The notes: a model not told the origin generated them from the letters alone. Counted from the first letter of the stretch, positions 36,905 through 49,084 are shown. The stretch: 64,000 nucleotides of DNA from Spirometra erinaceieuropaei (GCA_902702965.1 CACRXP010000015.1:2029393-2093392), one strand, 5' to 3'. Numbers and translations: made by a program.

Positions 36905-37690
36905 AGTCAGTTCATGACATTTTAACCAAAATTCTGAAATGTGTTTTTGATCAGAAAGGATTACTTAGGGAGTGTTGTTATACTGATTATCATGCGGCGC
37001 AATCCTACAATATTTCGGACATTTCAAAGTGTCGGCTTTTAAATGCGCTTCTTTTTAATCTCATGAAGAACGGGAACTCGGCAAAAATGACTACTTAAGT
37101 GGCATGCATTTTCAGCCGTGATCTTCGATAGCCTTGCGAATTTGAGTATATTTTATTGAAAACACGAACAATAATACCTTTTTTTACATTTTGGATAGAA
37201 AATCACATTGCTTTCATATTTTTACCCTACAAATATATCTTTCGGTTTTGAGAAAGTTGCCCAATTTCCGATTACTGTTGAGCCTGGTGTGTCGTTGAGT
37301 TACCTTTTGGTGACTTTTTCTGCATAAGAAAAATCCCATATTCCTCTATGCCGTTCAGAAGTTACCATAAATGGCATATAAATTTTTGCGATGGATGCTG
37401 ACCATGTCATACATTTCATGAGGAGCGTTGGCAAACGGAAAGGCACGACGCTGTGCAAATGGACATTGCACGGTCTTGAAAAGCCTTATAAATAAATCCT
37501 TTTAGTGCAAAAATATGTTCCTTCTTTGAATATAAAATGAGAAAACAATTTGATTTATTAACAAACAAGTAAAATCAAACGTATTTCTGTCCATATATTC
37601 AATAAAACATATTTGCCTTTATAGGTCCAGCGAAAAGCAGTGCGAAAAATGTATCTTACATAAGTAGTCATTTTTGCCGAGGGCGTTTTC
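36905..37690 (+). mobile_element. Foldback element, subfamily B, right end lost
   Basis: The left arm opens with CAGTTCATGACATTTTAACC and carries 'ggattacttagggagtgttg' and 'tgactacttaagtggcatgc' (near 37088). The inverse arm is seen at 37620-37690 ('atgtatcttacataagtagt'). The core (near 37340-37370, 'cccatattcctctatgccgt') is inverted relative to the copies at 40846 and 43341. The terminal right TIR is missing, so the copy is broken. Confidence 0.66.
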
Positions 37691-38029
37691 TACGAATCAG
37701 ATACAGGTAACACGGTGCGCGCATGCAATTAGAAGCATAATGAAAAACATGATGAATCATAATCCGCCTAGGATAAATCTTTCGACCTTTACTAAAGATT
37801 TCCGTGTAGGAATGCAGTACAATGAGTCTATATGGACATCTTTGCAGCGCCTCGTTCTCGGGGCGGTTAAAGTGAAGAAGAAAGTCATCTTGACGGGGCT
37901 TCTGCGCGTGCACTCCCAGACATAATGAAAACGTAATCACAGAGCTTGAAGTCGAGCCAGTAAGTACAACTGTAGAATCAGTGGACAATGCTACCAACTG
38001 CCATCCTACCGAGAACGAATTTTTGTTCA
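37691..38029. other. No gene recognised
   Basis: Spacer between foldback fragments. A minus frame of 120 codons (37668-38030) resembles no family and partly overlaps the foldback arm, so it is not called. Confidence 0.4.
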
Positions 38030-38161
38030 TATTTTCTATATAATATATTTACAGTAATAAGGCCATTGAAAATCAGTGCGAAAAGTGAACGCTACTTAAG
38101 TTGTTATTTTTGCCGAGTGAGGTTTCTAAGGGAGGTCGCAAAAAGTGCATTCAAATTCCGA
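38030..38161 (+). repeat. Foldback element, right-arm fragment
   Basis: Contains CCATTGAAAATCAGTGCGAA, CTACTTAAGTTGTTATTTTT and AAAAAGTGCATTCAAATTCC, the same order as the right arm of subfamily B copies. It is cut by repeat E at about 38162. Confidence 0.6.
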
Positions 38162-38370
38162 CTGATACCTGGTGTAAACGAGGATGGCGTATGAGCACCC
38201 CGTCCCCCGTGGCACAGTCACTCGCTGGATAAAAGTGATGAGGAAGGTGCAAGCACGTGATATTTGAAAAGTCGGCATGCTCGCATCTTCCGAAATTGTT
38301 TTGGGAGGCTGACCATGGTGTACCAATGTAGTGAGGCTGCAGAACCAAACCTCGCCAAATATTCTAATAA
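38162..38370 (+). repeat. Interspersed repeat E, copy 2
   Basis: See the matching blocks at 36545. This copy keeps GGCACAGTCACTCGCTGGAT and GTGAGGCTGCAGAACCAAAC. Both copies of E lie next to subfamily B foldback pieces, so E may have inserted into, or been carried with, a foldback element. Confidence 0.58.
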
Positions 38371-38544
38371 TAAAGGACAGATAAGGAAATTGGCGTTGTT
38401 TTGACGGACAGACAAGCTATATGCTAAAAATACTGTCAACACGATCAGACTAGAAAATGCTCAAAAAGCGGAAAAAGAGGGACATTATACAGGTGGGGCT
38501 GAAGCACAAGTGACTGTCTTAGAGTGGCGAAAATTCCCATTGCA

Positions 38545-39035
38545 AAATTAAAATGGCAATTTGGCGAGCATACGTCGTCTTTCGATAAATTGTCTTCAGG
38601 CCTGCACATTTATATGGAAATTGAGGTAATGAATTAAAAGATACGGGCAAGCAGATAATTAATCTGTAGCTCGGGTTTGAGGAGGGGAAAGTGAGATTGA
38701 AACACCACCATTACATTCAGCGCCAGGTAGAAGGTGGGTCCCGGCGAAGGTAATTACATGCGGGTAGCTGACTTGATGGTTTTGAGCCATGGCAACTGTG
38801 GGACCTGTACTGAGTTCTTCTGTGCGCATAGGACCGGTCCGAGTAGTCTGATTGCAACTGTTTCTGCAATTGTGGTGTTTCACCCTTGCCCTCCCCTCCC
38901 CTCCTAAACCCGAGCTACAGCCTAATTATCTACTTGCCCATAGCTTTTAATTCATTACCTCAGTAGCCATCTAAATGTACAAGTCTGAAGCGAATTTATC
39001 GAAAGCCGACGTAAGCTCGCCAAAATTTTCTTTTG
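38545..39035. mobile_element. Inverted-arm (MITE-like) element beside a PLE
   Basis: Left arm about 38545-38710, right arm about 38872-39035. Paired landmarks are GAGGTAATGAATTAAAAG at 38623 with CTTTTAATTCATTACCTC at 38944, TAGCTCGGGTTTGAGG with CCTAAACCCGAGCTAC, and TCTTTCGATAAATT near 38579 with AATTTATCGAAAGC near 38994. The unpaired centre is about 160 bp and has a relative at 35225. No ORF. The PLE at 39045 begins immediately after the right arm, so the arms might instead be inverted pseudo-LTRs of that PLE. Confidence 0.72.
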
Positions 39036-39044
39036 AATTGACTA

Positions 39045-40690
39045 TTTTTTAAGAAGACTTCGGGCGGGCAGTTATGGAGGCGAACACGTCCCAGAGCATC
39101 TTTTAACCGTCCGCACGCATATACCTCATTTATGCAGTTCGCTGAAAATCCACAAAAATCACACACCTGTTCGTCCAGTCTAAGCAAAGAGAAACACGCT
39201 GTAACATGCGGCAGCAGTATGGTTAACGGAGAAACGTGAAGCCGTAGAAGATCAGCTAGCGACACAGCTATCGGGAAGCTTCGGTAATTCTTTAACGGCG
39301 GGAAAGATCTCAGCTCATATGGAATGGTTTCATTTTCGCTGGACGGCCCCTCATATTTTAAGAACGTACCGGTCACGATGACTGTCACTTACATTCGCGA
39401 TTTCATTGTCCCCAATCAGCACGAAGGAGGGGTGTCAGTGAATGTCCTCAGGGAATTACTATTGAGATGCGCTTTAAACGTGCAGTTCCTATTGAACAGC
39501 AATCTATACACATTGATGAACGGGGTAACAGTGGTTTCATCCCTTGGTCCGTTTTTGATAAATACATTCCTGAACAAGATAAAAGGTTTTCAACTTCGCT
39601 GGCAAATCAAAGAACTGAGATATCATAGACGTTCAGGGGATTATGTTTTCCTGACTGCATCTGAAGAAAACGACGTCTCAATTCTCCTGGGTGATATAAA
39701 TCAGGCAGGCCCATCAATCGAATTACCGCTGGAAGTTAAATAATTTGCACTGAGTGGAAGGTCTGACAGCAGTATTCGACGTAACGTCTATCGTGAGGGG
39801 CGCCTTGCGGGTAATACACCAGTTTTGGTAGTTTCACACTGCTAAACTTAAAGCGCAATTTTGTCCGCTGCTTGGTCGACAGCATTAAGAGGGATCTCAA
39901 GAGTTTCATGAGTATATTTTGCCAAAAAGGGTACCCTAATCAACTCACTGTTATGAAAATGTTTGAGCGACCGCCAAGACTCCCGAGTCTGTCAGTAAAA
40001 AAAGAAAAGGCCTTTCATCAGGGCCCTATTTTGACGGGACACGCTGAGTAAACGTTTGAAGAAGGCGCCTAGATCAAGCCCTTGTAGGCATCTTTCCAGC
40101 AGCTGACACCTGTACATTGTTTTCCCCTTGTCCTATCTTATACGAAAGGGATAAGGACAAACTGCCAGCAAGGACCACCTCTGTTTGCCTTTACTCCTTC
40201 GTCTCCTCCTGTGAGGGCGGATATGTTGCTCATACAAGTCAGGGTTTGTCCAAAAGGATAAGGGAACATTTTCCAACTTGTTTGGGAAAAGCTCGAATGA
40301 AGAACATTAGCAGCTTTATTTTGCTCGCATAGCAGACTCAGACCACCGTGTAGATGCCAGAGAGGACTTATAAGTGACTTAAAAGGTTGCGTCAAGCCAT
40401 CCAAAGGCACTTGGAAAGCGTCTGTTGGCTACGACAGAGGCGGCTGCAATCGGGTCACGCAAACCGGCTCTGTGCACACAAAACAACTTTAGAGAGGTAC
40501 GACAGTTGCCATGGTCTAAAGCCGCCAAAACGGTTACACACGTATATAATTACCAGTCGCAGCGGCCACCATCCCCTCCTGTCGCTGACTGTAATTTTGA
40601 TTTTCATCACCTCTACTCTCATGCTAGAGCACAAAACTTTCCGCTTGCACGCATCTGTTGTTATCTGTTGTTGAATAACACATAACCATG
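39045..40690 (+). pseudogene. Second-lineage PLE: RT, GIY-YIG and 3' end, dead
   Basis: A different PLE lineage from the one at 23696. Near 39110 it reads VRTHIPHLCSSLKIHKNHTP then VRPV (RT fingers), with a stop soon after. The frame 39324-39743 carries FSLDGPSYFKNVP (motif A region), LLLRCALNVQFLLNSNLYT and LMNGVTVVSSLGP (motif B region). It then reads YHRRSGDYVFLT where YVDD should be, so the catalytic pair is broken. GIY-YIG lies at about 40160-40330: TTSVCLYSFVSSCEGGYVAH then TSQGLSKRIREHFP. A C-terminal remnant (DSDHRVDAR) follows in other frames. Stops and frame changes between blocks make it non-functional. The lineage resembles Neptune-type PLEs, by inference only. Confidence 0.82.
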
Positions 40691-40845
40691 TTGTTTTGCC
40701 TGCTTCGCGTGGCCTTTAATCCGACAGTCTGTGTATCAAGCAGACGGTCAACTATGCGACAAAATGGTCTTTGAACTAAGAAGCAGGTAGGGTTTTTAGT
40801 TCCCAGTGTCCCAGCTCATGTGTGTCCAAATGCTGAAATGGGGAA

Positions 40846-41826
40846 GGTGCCCATTGAGTGACCGATCTCATGAACTTTCAGCCGAAATTCTGAAACGCGT
40901 TTCCGATAAGAAACGATTACTTAGATGGCGTTCTAATACATTTTATCTTGCGACATAATCCTGTAATTTTTTCGGACTTGGCGGGATGTTTGCTTTTAAA
41001 TTAATACCCTTTCAATCTCTTTATAGAAGCTTATGCTTATGTAGCATGCATTTTTCGCATTGATTTTTAATAGCCTAAAAAATTCAAAAATATTTAATAG
41101 AAAAATTTGAACATGGTATGCCTTCATTCCCTCGTTTGATAAAGAATCACTTCGTTTTTATGTTCTATACTCGAATGAGAATGATAATTAGGTTTTAAAA
41201 AGATCCTTATTATAAAATATGAACGTGCAACGTTCATTCATACAGCATCGTATCTCTCCGTTTGGCACTACTTCTCATGAAATGTACAACATAATCCTCA
41301 CTTATTGAACAATTTCATGGACTATGTATGGCATCTTTTTAAAGGCCTAGAAGAATACAGGATTGCCCTTACGCGAGACGCATGTACCTTGCAGGCTGAA
41401 ATCACTAATCACAAATGCAACGGTCAATCAGGCTTCAAATAATTGGGGACTTTGAAAGCTTTGTTAAAAAATAATTATACTCCTTCTTCGAGGATAACTC
41501 ATGAAGATACAGTGTTTCTCTATCAGACGAGTAACGTAAAGCCTATTTTGTTCCTTTTCTACAAATGCTACTTGAATATATTAGACTATCAAAAATCAAT
41601 GCGAAAAATGTATGCTACATAAGTAGTCATTTTAACCAAGTATGGCTTCCATAAAGAGATTGAAAAAGTGTATTTAAAAGCAGACAACCTGCCAAGTCCG
41701 AAATATCACACGATTATGCTGCAAGATGATATGTATTAGAACCCTGCCTGAGTAATTCGTCCTAGTCGGAAACGCATTTCGGAATTTCGGCTAACATTTC
41801 ATGAGATCGGTCATTCGCTCTACACC
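40846..41826 (-). mobile_element. Foldback element, subfamily B, copy
   Basis: The left end shows GAGTGACCGATCTCATGAAC and the right end, reverse-complemented, GAATGACCGATCTCATGAAA. Arms match for about 350-400 bp (for example 'gtagcatgcatttttcgcat' near 41042 and its inverse near 41600, 'atgcgaaaaatgtatgctac'). The outermost bases and TA flanks are not clear here. The core agrees with 43341 and is inverted relative to 36905. No transposase. Confidence 0.78.
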
Positions 41827-43338
41827 GTCACGTCCGAATCTTATTTTCCGCTGGCGGCAAAATTCGATCCAGGGTTGGATATGAGCTGATCAATTTGCAT
41901 ACTGTCTTTGAACAAGTACTGCTGCTTGGCATATTTAGCTAATCAAAACCAACTTCAAGTCCCGACTTGATTCCGAGTAGGTACAAGTTTTACGTTTTGT
42001 TTGTCTCTACTTGCAACGATGTGGTCCCTTTTATTGAACGATCAATCTTCTTTGAAAACACTTCTCTGACCTGTATGCGGATATGTTGGGAGATGCAACC
42101 TGAGTTCGCTTTTACTGCGGCTGATATCTACATTACTGACCGGTTTTTGGCGCAGCTTAATTTAATCAGATTTGGTTTATCCTTATAAGATTTACCTGTG
42201 CACTGCAACAGCTTATTTACGAGGTCTGTAATATCTTCTAACGTTTTTAGCCTGAGGTCATGGAAACCGATGTCAATCAGCACCCTATGAGTTAGTCAAA
42301 CTTAAATGAAAATAATTGGGTCATACTCGACTTTAGCACTAAATAATTAGTACACTGCAACCACCGCTCATAAACTACGAACAAACAGTACTACTCAATA
42401 CGATATGTGTTGAAATCAAGCCAGATCTTTCTGCGAAACTTGATCCAGTTCGCTATTGTCTAACACTGGTTCATCTTGGTGGCCATCGGAAAAGGTCAGC
42501 AACACGCAGACCTCTGATGTGGTTCCAAGAACCTGCGGCTTTGAGTTTATGAGCCTGCAAACAATATATGGCAATTACAACTTCCCTTTCACAATGCCAT
42601 TTAGGTGGAGATATTTTTAGATAATACTAAAACAACATCCACCTACAGGTTTCAGGTAAGTATTCATTTTGAAAGAGGCAATCCAGATTGGCAAACTGGA
42701 ATAGTAAGTTCTGTTAAAATGACCGACGAACACCTCTCGACCAAAACGACTTTTGTTGGGGAATAATATATATATATGTGTGTGTGTGTGTATGCAGTAA
42801 CTAACAAACATTAAAAAGATCATGCTAGCGTGTTTCGTAATTGCGTAGTCTTATAATTAATTGGGATCGAGACCTATTGGCTGCCGCTCTATTAATTAGC
42901 ACGAATAAGTATTCAAATCAAAGGGCTGCAGTATTTTTGAACAAATTATTAGTAGCGGGTATCTGAACAACTATCACCGCGTCCTTTCATGTCTGCACGG
43001 GCATTTGCATGTTAAAAATCCTTAATGTCCGCGGAAAATTTTAAACAGCTCAATAAGTAGGCAATAGGCTTCCCTGTGGTCGTGAGCATTTAATTGACTT
43101 TTCAGTCTTGCGACAGAAAACCGACTTGACTCACTGCTTAATGGGCATGTGGTGACTTGGAGTGAGTTAAAGGAAATAGGGCTTTCTCTAGTGCGTGACT
43201 CTAAACGTAATTTCGCATCTTACCCCTCGGACAGAACGTCTTATGGTTGTAACTTAACACGATAAGCCGAGTAAGTCTTCAGTTGATCGCATGATTCGAC
43301 ATGAATTATTGTACTGACTAGTGATGAGATGCCTAAAA
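41827..43338. other. No gene recognised
   Basis: AT-rich sequence with short frames and one compound microsatellite. No other repeat family was recognised. Confidence 0.45.
42766..42792. repeat. Compound (TA)n(TG)n microsatellite
   Basis: An AT run passing directly into a TG run of about seven units. Confidence 0.92.
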
Positions 43339-43340
43339 TA

Positions 43341-44336
43341 CAGCTTCAGTGCGTGTCCGATCTCATGAAATGTTTGCCAAAATTCTGGAATGCGTTTCCG
43401 ATTAGGAAGGATTACTTAAGTGGGGCTGTTATACTGATTATCCTGCAGCATAACTCTATTACATTTCGGACTCGCCAGGAAGCCAGCTTTTGAATGCATC
43501 ATTTTTTGATCTCCTGTAGTAACCACACTCTGTAAAAAATGACTACATACGTAGCATGCATTTATCCTATTGATTGTCAATGGTCCTATAAGTTCAAATA
43601 TATTTTACAGACAATATTCACATAAATATGCTGCTTTTCGTTCATTAAGTAGGAAATCTCATTGCCTTCGTATTTTATGCCCGAAGAAAGTGTATAATTG
43701 GGTTTTAAAAAACTTTCAAATTTTGCGATTTTTAAGACCGTACGATGTTCTTGCACGCAAGACCGCACATGTCCGTTTACTAATGCTCCTCACAAAATGG
43801 ATAATACAGTCCGAATCCGTTGGAAAATTTAATGTGATATCTTCTTAAAGGCATAGAGGAATATATGATATTTCTTACGCGGAATAAATGCACCTTGTAG
43901 AATCAAAATGTTAAACGCATATGCAATGGCAAATCAGGCTGAAAATAATTCGGCAATTAGAAAACTTTTTAAAGCCTAAACATACACTTTCTCTGGGCAT
44001 AAAATATGAAGACAATGAGATTTCCTAATAAATGAGCGAAACAGAGCATATTTGTGTGAATGTTTTTTGTAAAATATATTTGAACATATATGATAATTAA
44101 CAGTCAATAGGAAAAATGCATGCTATATAAGTAATCATTTTTTAGAGATTGCGGTTTCTGCAGGAGGTCAAAAAGAAGTATATTCAAAAGCCGTCTTCCT
44201 GGCGAGTCTAAATGTTCCAGAATTATGCTGTATGATAATCAGTAAAACAAACCCACTTAAGAAATCCTTCCTAATCGGAAACGCATTCCAGAATTTTGAC
44301 CAACATTTCATGAGAACGATAATGCACAGTATGATG
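43341..44336 (-). mobile_element. Foldback element, subfamily B, intact copy
   Basis: A 996-bp copy flanked by TA (43339-43340 and 44337-44338). The left end CAGCTTCAGTGCGTGTCCGA mirrors the right end, reverse-complemented CATCATACTGTGCATTATCG, and both continue into CTCATGAAATG. Arms pair for roughly 400 bp; for example 'aatatattttacagacaata' near 43598 pairs with the inverse near 44068, and 'ggaaatctcattgccttcgt' near 43652 pairs with 'atgaagacaatgagatttcc' near 44007. The core matches 40846. No ORF of transposase type. Confidence 0.84.
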
Positions 44337-44338
44337 TA

Positions 44339-46369
44339 GACATTAAGCCAGCGGGGCAGACGACTCCTTTTTCGCCACACCCGATAGCATATTTATTCGG
44401 CAAGCAGCCTACAGAGGTTAGCTGTGCTACATGTGCTCTGCGCCAGCTTGTGACACATTTCTGTCTCGACCAGGGTTAGACAGTGCATTTGGCCAAAAAT
44501 GGACTACTTGTTCTTACAAACTTTGTACTGAGGCTCATTCTGCACCGCGTTCGAAAGCGCTGTTTTGATGAACATACAAAGGTTGTGGTTGATTTTCTTT
44601 AAGCTTTCTAGTCACGGTGCTTCATACAATTTATCCTCATAAAGGAACATTAACTTTCTTAAAGTATACATATTTCGACCAGTTGGTAATGCTTTCTTTA
44701 TCTCTATCAGTATTTGCATCCAGAATCTTATCAAAGACAAAGAAGTAATCATCGACGGCGTAAACAAGCTTGTAATCGTGTCCTGTGCCGACAAATTCTA
44801 CCATAAAGTGCAGAGCCGCTGGTCACAGAACAGTTGCTAGTCTAGATTTTTCGCGACAGCTGGTTAAATTAGCGAATTTCGCTGCATATTGCAGCGTTTT
44901 TAATTAGTATTAAGGCAATTTGGAAAAATGAAATGAATGGAGGTGCAAGTCTCAATTTCCGGAACAACAAGATTATTTCAGGAAATGTAGCTTTTTAAGC
45001 TCATTAAAATCTGAGGGCGTTGTATGCAAATCATGTCCTTGTGTACTACATTTGACGCAAATACACTGTATCTGCCTATGCTCCTTTAACCCAAAGGTAA
45101 ATTTCGCAGATTTTAAATTTAGTCTGCACTTGCGGCTTCCAATTGCCGATAGAGGTGTCGACAATCCTCGCAGTTTCGCGATTTGCTTGGAGAAATTAGA
45201 GGAAACTACCCTCAGAATAACCTTAATTTAAAATAAATAGTTGCCATGCGTGGTACATAAGATGCATGGCAAAGTAATAACAGAGGAGGTTTTGGAATGC
45301 CGGTCCAAATTTTTCATTACTTGAAAGAAATTTAATAAATATCTTTTTGGGTGGCAGAGGCATCGTCTCTGAGAGGAAAAGCCATGAAAATGGGTGACAG
45401 GTTGTAGGTTTGATTTGCGTGTGTCAATTAATGAAAGGGTTTCAGACATGCTACGATTTCATACACATAGGCTTCAGAGGCGACACATGCGCCCAAGATC
45501 CGTATGGTCAACCGGTTCTTCAAATTATCCCCATCTACACTCGCGGCTGTCGGGGAGGTCGCGTAATTCAGGCGGTTGAAAAAAGAGAATTTGATGGGAT
45601 GTTAAAACACTGAGCCTTTGTCCGTAGCATTTTGAGTTATCATGCGAATCATAGCAAAACACGTTCAAATCTCGGAATTGTTGCAATTTTATCAGAAGTC
45701 AGTTTACCAACACGGAGTAAAGGACGTAGGATACACCTTTTCCTGTTTAATCGAACTATGTTGACGTCTGCAGTAGGAGCAGGAGTAAGGGCGAGTCCTT
45801 TCAGACGGACAAACCACACCCTTTAAAAACTAGTCAAGAGTCCAAGCGTGTGTTTTGTTGACCTATGTCGCTATATTATGCGACGACAAGCCATCTGGAG
45901 TACCGAGGGGTCCACCTTCTTCACCAGTTGCTTTCTGTTATATATGTAATGCAACTATTAAATTGCGGATTTATCATTTTGGCAAGATGTGTTTATCTAG
46001 CCACACCCGATGGACAAATACTGGTGGTGCTAGGGTTAGTGGTTAGGGGTTAGAGCAACTATTGCTCGACCACTCAACGTACAACAACACGCTCCCAGTA
46101 GCTTTACTTTTGCATACAACTACTTGACCACGTCGCCTATGAGTCTTCCCTATTAACACAGGTCCTGTATTACATGTAGCCGGGTTTGTTTACTCCAGAC
46201 TACATAATTACATCTGACCACTTTTTTAATAAACATGGAATGCAAAACGGTCAAATGTCCACAACGAAGTCTCAAAAGCCGCTTCCTTTCACCCGCTGCA
46301 TTTTGTTTGAGCTGTTAGTAACTGGATGCTGACGCACGTATCATGTAGGCCAGGCGGGAATTTTCGAAC
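44339..46369. other. No gene recognised
   Basis: Mixed composition with short unrecognised frames. A small TTAGGG-like patch lies at 46029-46054 (TAGGGTTAGTGGTTAGGGGT). Confidence 0.42.
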
Positions 46370-46371
46370 TA

Positions 46372-47373
46372 CAGTAGATGGGCTATTTCATGAAATGTCA
46401 ACCAATAATCCGAAATTTGTTTTCCTTCCGGAAAGATCAATTAAGTAGAGTTGGAGAACTAATCACCGAGCAGCATAATCCCATAATAATTCAGTTACCT
46501 CGAGATGTTGACATTTGAACGAACTTCTATGTAACTGGATGCAGAAACAATATTCTGTAAAAATGCCTTCTTAATAAGCATGCATTTTATCATTGATTTT
46601 TGATGCCCTTTGAAGGTCAATAATATTTCCTGCAACACATGCAAAAAATAGTCATTCGTTTATGCATGCGGTAGAACATTACGTTTTCGTTCAATTTTAT
46701 AATCAAAGAAAGAGTTTAATTTGGTTTTCAAAAAAACTTTTCCGATTCCCAAATAATTTTGAACCCGACCTGCCGTTGCATTCTCACTCAGGGTTTCCAA
46801 ACTATAAACAATATATTTTCCGCGTAAGGGGAAAACATGGCTTTATCTACGGTATTAAATGAACACCATATGGGGTTCGTAAAATCCAGCAGTGGATTTG
46901 AGCAATGTTGTTAACTTTTTGAGTCACATTGGTAAGTGCAGAGACATTGCGTTTTATGAACGGCCATTTCATGGTTTTAGAAAATCCCGCAATTAGAAGC
47001 TTCTTAAAAACCGAATGTACCCTTTTCTCGAGTATAAAATTGGTAGAAGGCGTAATTTTCTACCGACTGAGTTAAAGAGTGAATACTGTTATGCATATTT
47101 TCCATAAACTATAATTGAATATTTAAGGGCATCGAAAATCAATGGAAAAAATACGTGCTGCAGAAGTAATCATTTTTACAGAGAATAGATTTTGCTGCAG
47201 CCGAAAAGACGTTCGTTCGAAAGCCGGCATTCTGGGGTAAACGAATTATTATAGAATTATGCCGTTTGATGATTAGTTGTCCAACTCTACTCAGTTAATT
47301 CATTCGAAAAGAAAACGCATTTTGGAATTTTGGTTGACATTTCATGCGTTAGCTCACCTACTCTAGTTTACTG
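46372..47373 (+). mobile_element. Foldback element, subfamily A, copy 3
   Basis: A 1002-bp copy flanked by TA (46370-46371 and 47374-47375). The left end is CAGTAGATGGGCTATTTCAT. The right end has the usual GACATTTCATGCGTTAGCTC-ACCTACT, followed by about ten extra bases before CTG-TA, a small terminal insertion. The core (46740-46990) matches 5748 in the same orientation, including CCAAATAATTTTGAACCCGA near 46748. No transposase ORF. Confidence 0.83.
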
Positions 47374-47375
47374 TA

Positions 47376-49084
47376 AAGCCTCCGATACACTAGTAAAATA
47401 CGTGGATGTGCTCGAAAATTAATAATTTTCTACCATATTATGGTAAGAAACTAAGATTATAATTCAAATCTGTTTAGAATTTGAAGACGAATAAGAGGAA
47501 TTCAGCATTGGCATGATTTCAATATGATTGTAAGCTGGCTCTACCAAGTCGTGTCTGAGGACACATTTTAGTCGTCGACATACGCTTCAGTCCCTAAGTT
47601 TTAACAGCTTAGATGGTCGTCTTCTAACCTGAATGGGAGTTGGCAAGACGCCCAAGGTCTGGGCAACCTTTTTTTTGTTGTCCTCTTGCATTTCATAAGT
47701 TAAATGTGAATTGTGATAATGAGTATTTTTAGTGTAAATCGAAATTGAGGCGTGCACGAGGCGGGATTAACCAACGAATGGCGCCTTGCTACGTAAGCTA
47801 CACGTCCAAGCGCTCACTTCTTAAGAGTACAAGGCGTCTCACAAATAAAAGTGCATTAAGCAGTTTATCTTCATTCCGATTTTGCTTGTGAAATGAGTAC
47901 GCAAACGAGCAAACTTGCCGAATTATTACTTGTTGGGCTGCTACTCTTGTTTTTCCTTCCTCACACAGACATCTAATGCTGGAACGCTTGCCTTTACACG
48001 TTAACGTCAATTACCACAGGTCATAATGTTGCTTGTATGCGTCCCTGATGTCCACCGAGAAGGACTTAGACGCAGATTTTCTTCTAGCTGAAATGTACGG
48101 ATATTTCTGTCTCAAATTATGAAAAAATATATCTAACATCCCTGTAAGACTCGGTGACAAGTAGAAGTTCCTCGGTATTTCAAGCGCGCTACCAATGCTT
48201 ACATCTACATCCTCGTGAGGAACGGATAACTATGGGATACTTGCAATATGGTGGTCTGAATAACCTTAACGAAAACTTTCTTTACCGCAGTGCTAGCACC
48301 TTCGTCATCTACGGTTCTTTAGCGCATTTTCAGACATTCTTATGTGATGTCTGGCAGACTAACTATCATTAATATGTAAGAAATAATATTTACGTCCAGT
48401 AAAAAAAGATACAGTCGCTAAAACAAAACGTTTATCGATCTTGTCTGGACTCATCATCAGGGGCAGTCGAATAAAAGGGATACTTGCGAAAGCAGCTTCC
48501 TCCTCATCATCACAATAAATATATCGCCCGCGTCGTACTTAATTGCCTGAACAACCATTGAAAGCATGAACCTATTACGGAACGCGGTGTGGATTCTGAA
48601 TATATCCGATAAAACATCACAGTCTATACCTTCTAATCGCACTTTGCCCAACGGGTCCCTGCACACATATGTATCTGAAAAACATATTAGCATACCTAAC
48701 AACGCGCATTCGCGTCGCCCACGTAAGGTTAGGTCGCTCTTCTTCAGCAAACATGTGATTCGCTCTGTCATCGCTGATGTGGCAGGTGGAATGTCGTTTG
48801 ACAGAATATGTACCTCCCAGTCAGGTGGGAAACACACACGGGGGAGACCAGGTTGCGAGTGTTACATGTTGTTTGTTCTCATTAGTTGACTGAGAGGCTC
48901 GGTCGGACAGCTACCACGCGAAGAAGAGAAGATGGGTGGAAGTCAACATCAAAATTCAATCCCGAGGGAAATCAACGCTTTCCTTACTACATTATGACTG
49001 ACCGGCTTGGAAGGCTCTCGTTCGTCGGTGTGGCTGGGTGGCTGAGAATTCGGGATGATTGATTCTTCGCAAATCCACCCATAT
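47376..49084. other. No gene recognised; 126-codon frame at 48457-48837
   Basis: The minus frame 48457-48837 is fairly long for this window, but I recognise no domain. No acceptor-like pyrimidine tract and AG is evident at its 5' side, and the overlapping plus frame (48566-48889) is almost as long. I therefore treat it as chance. Confidence 0.4.

Noticed and set aside
38996..39388. 130-codon minus frame
   Set aside because: It is the shadow of the RT-like plus strand of the PLE at 39045, which carries the recognisable KIHKNHTP block.
48457..48837. 126-codon minus frame
   Set aside because: No recognised domain, no acceptor-like sequence at its 5' side, and an overlapping plus frame of similar length.
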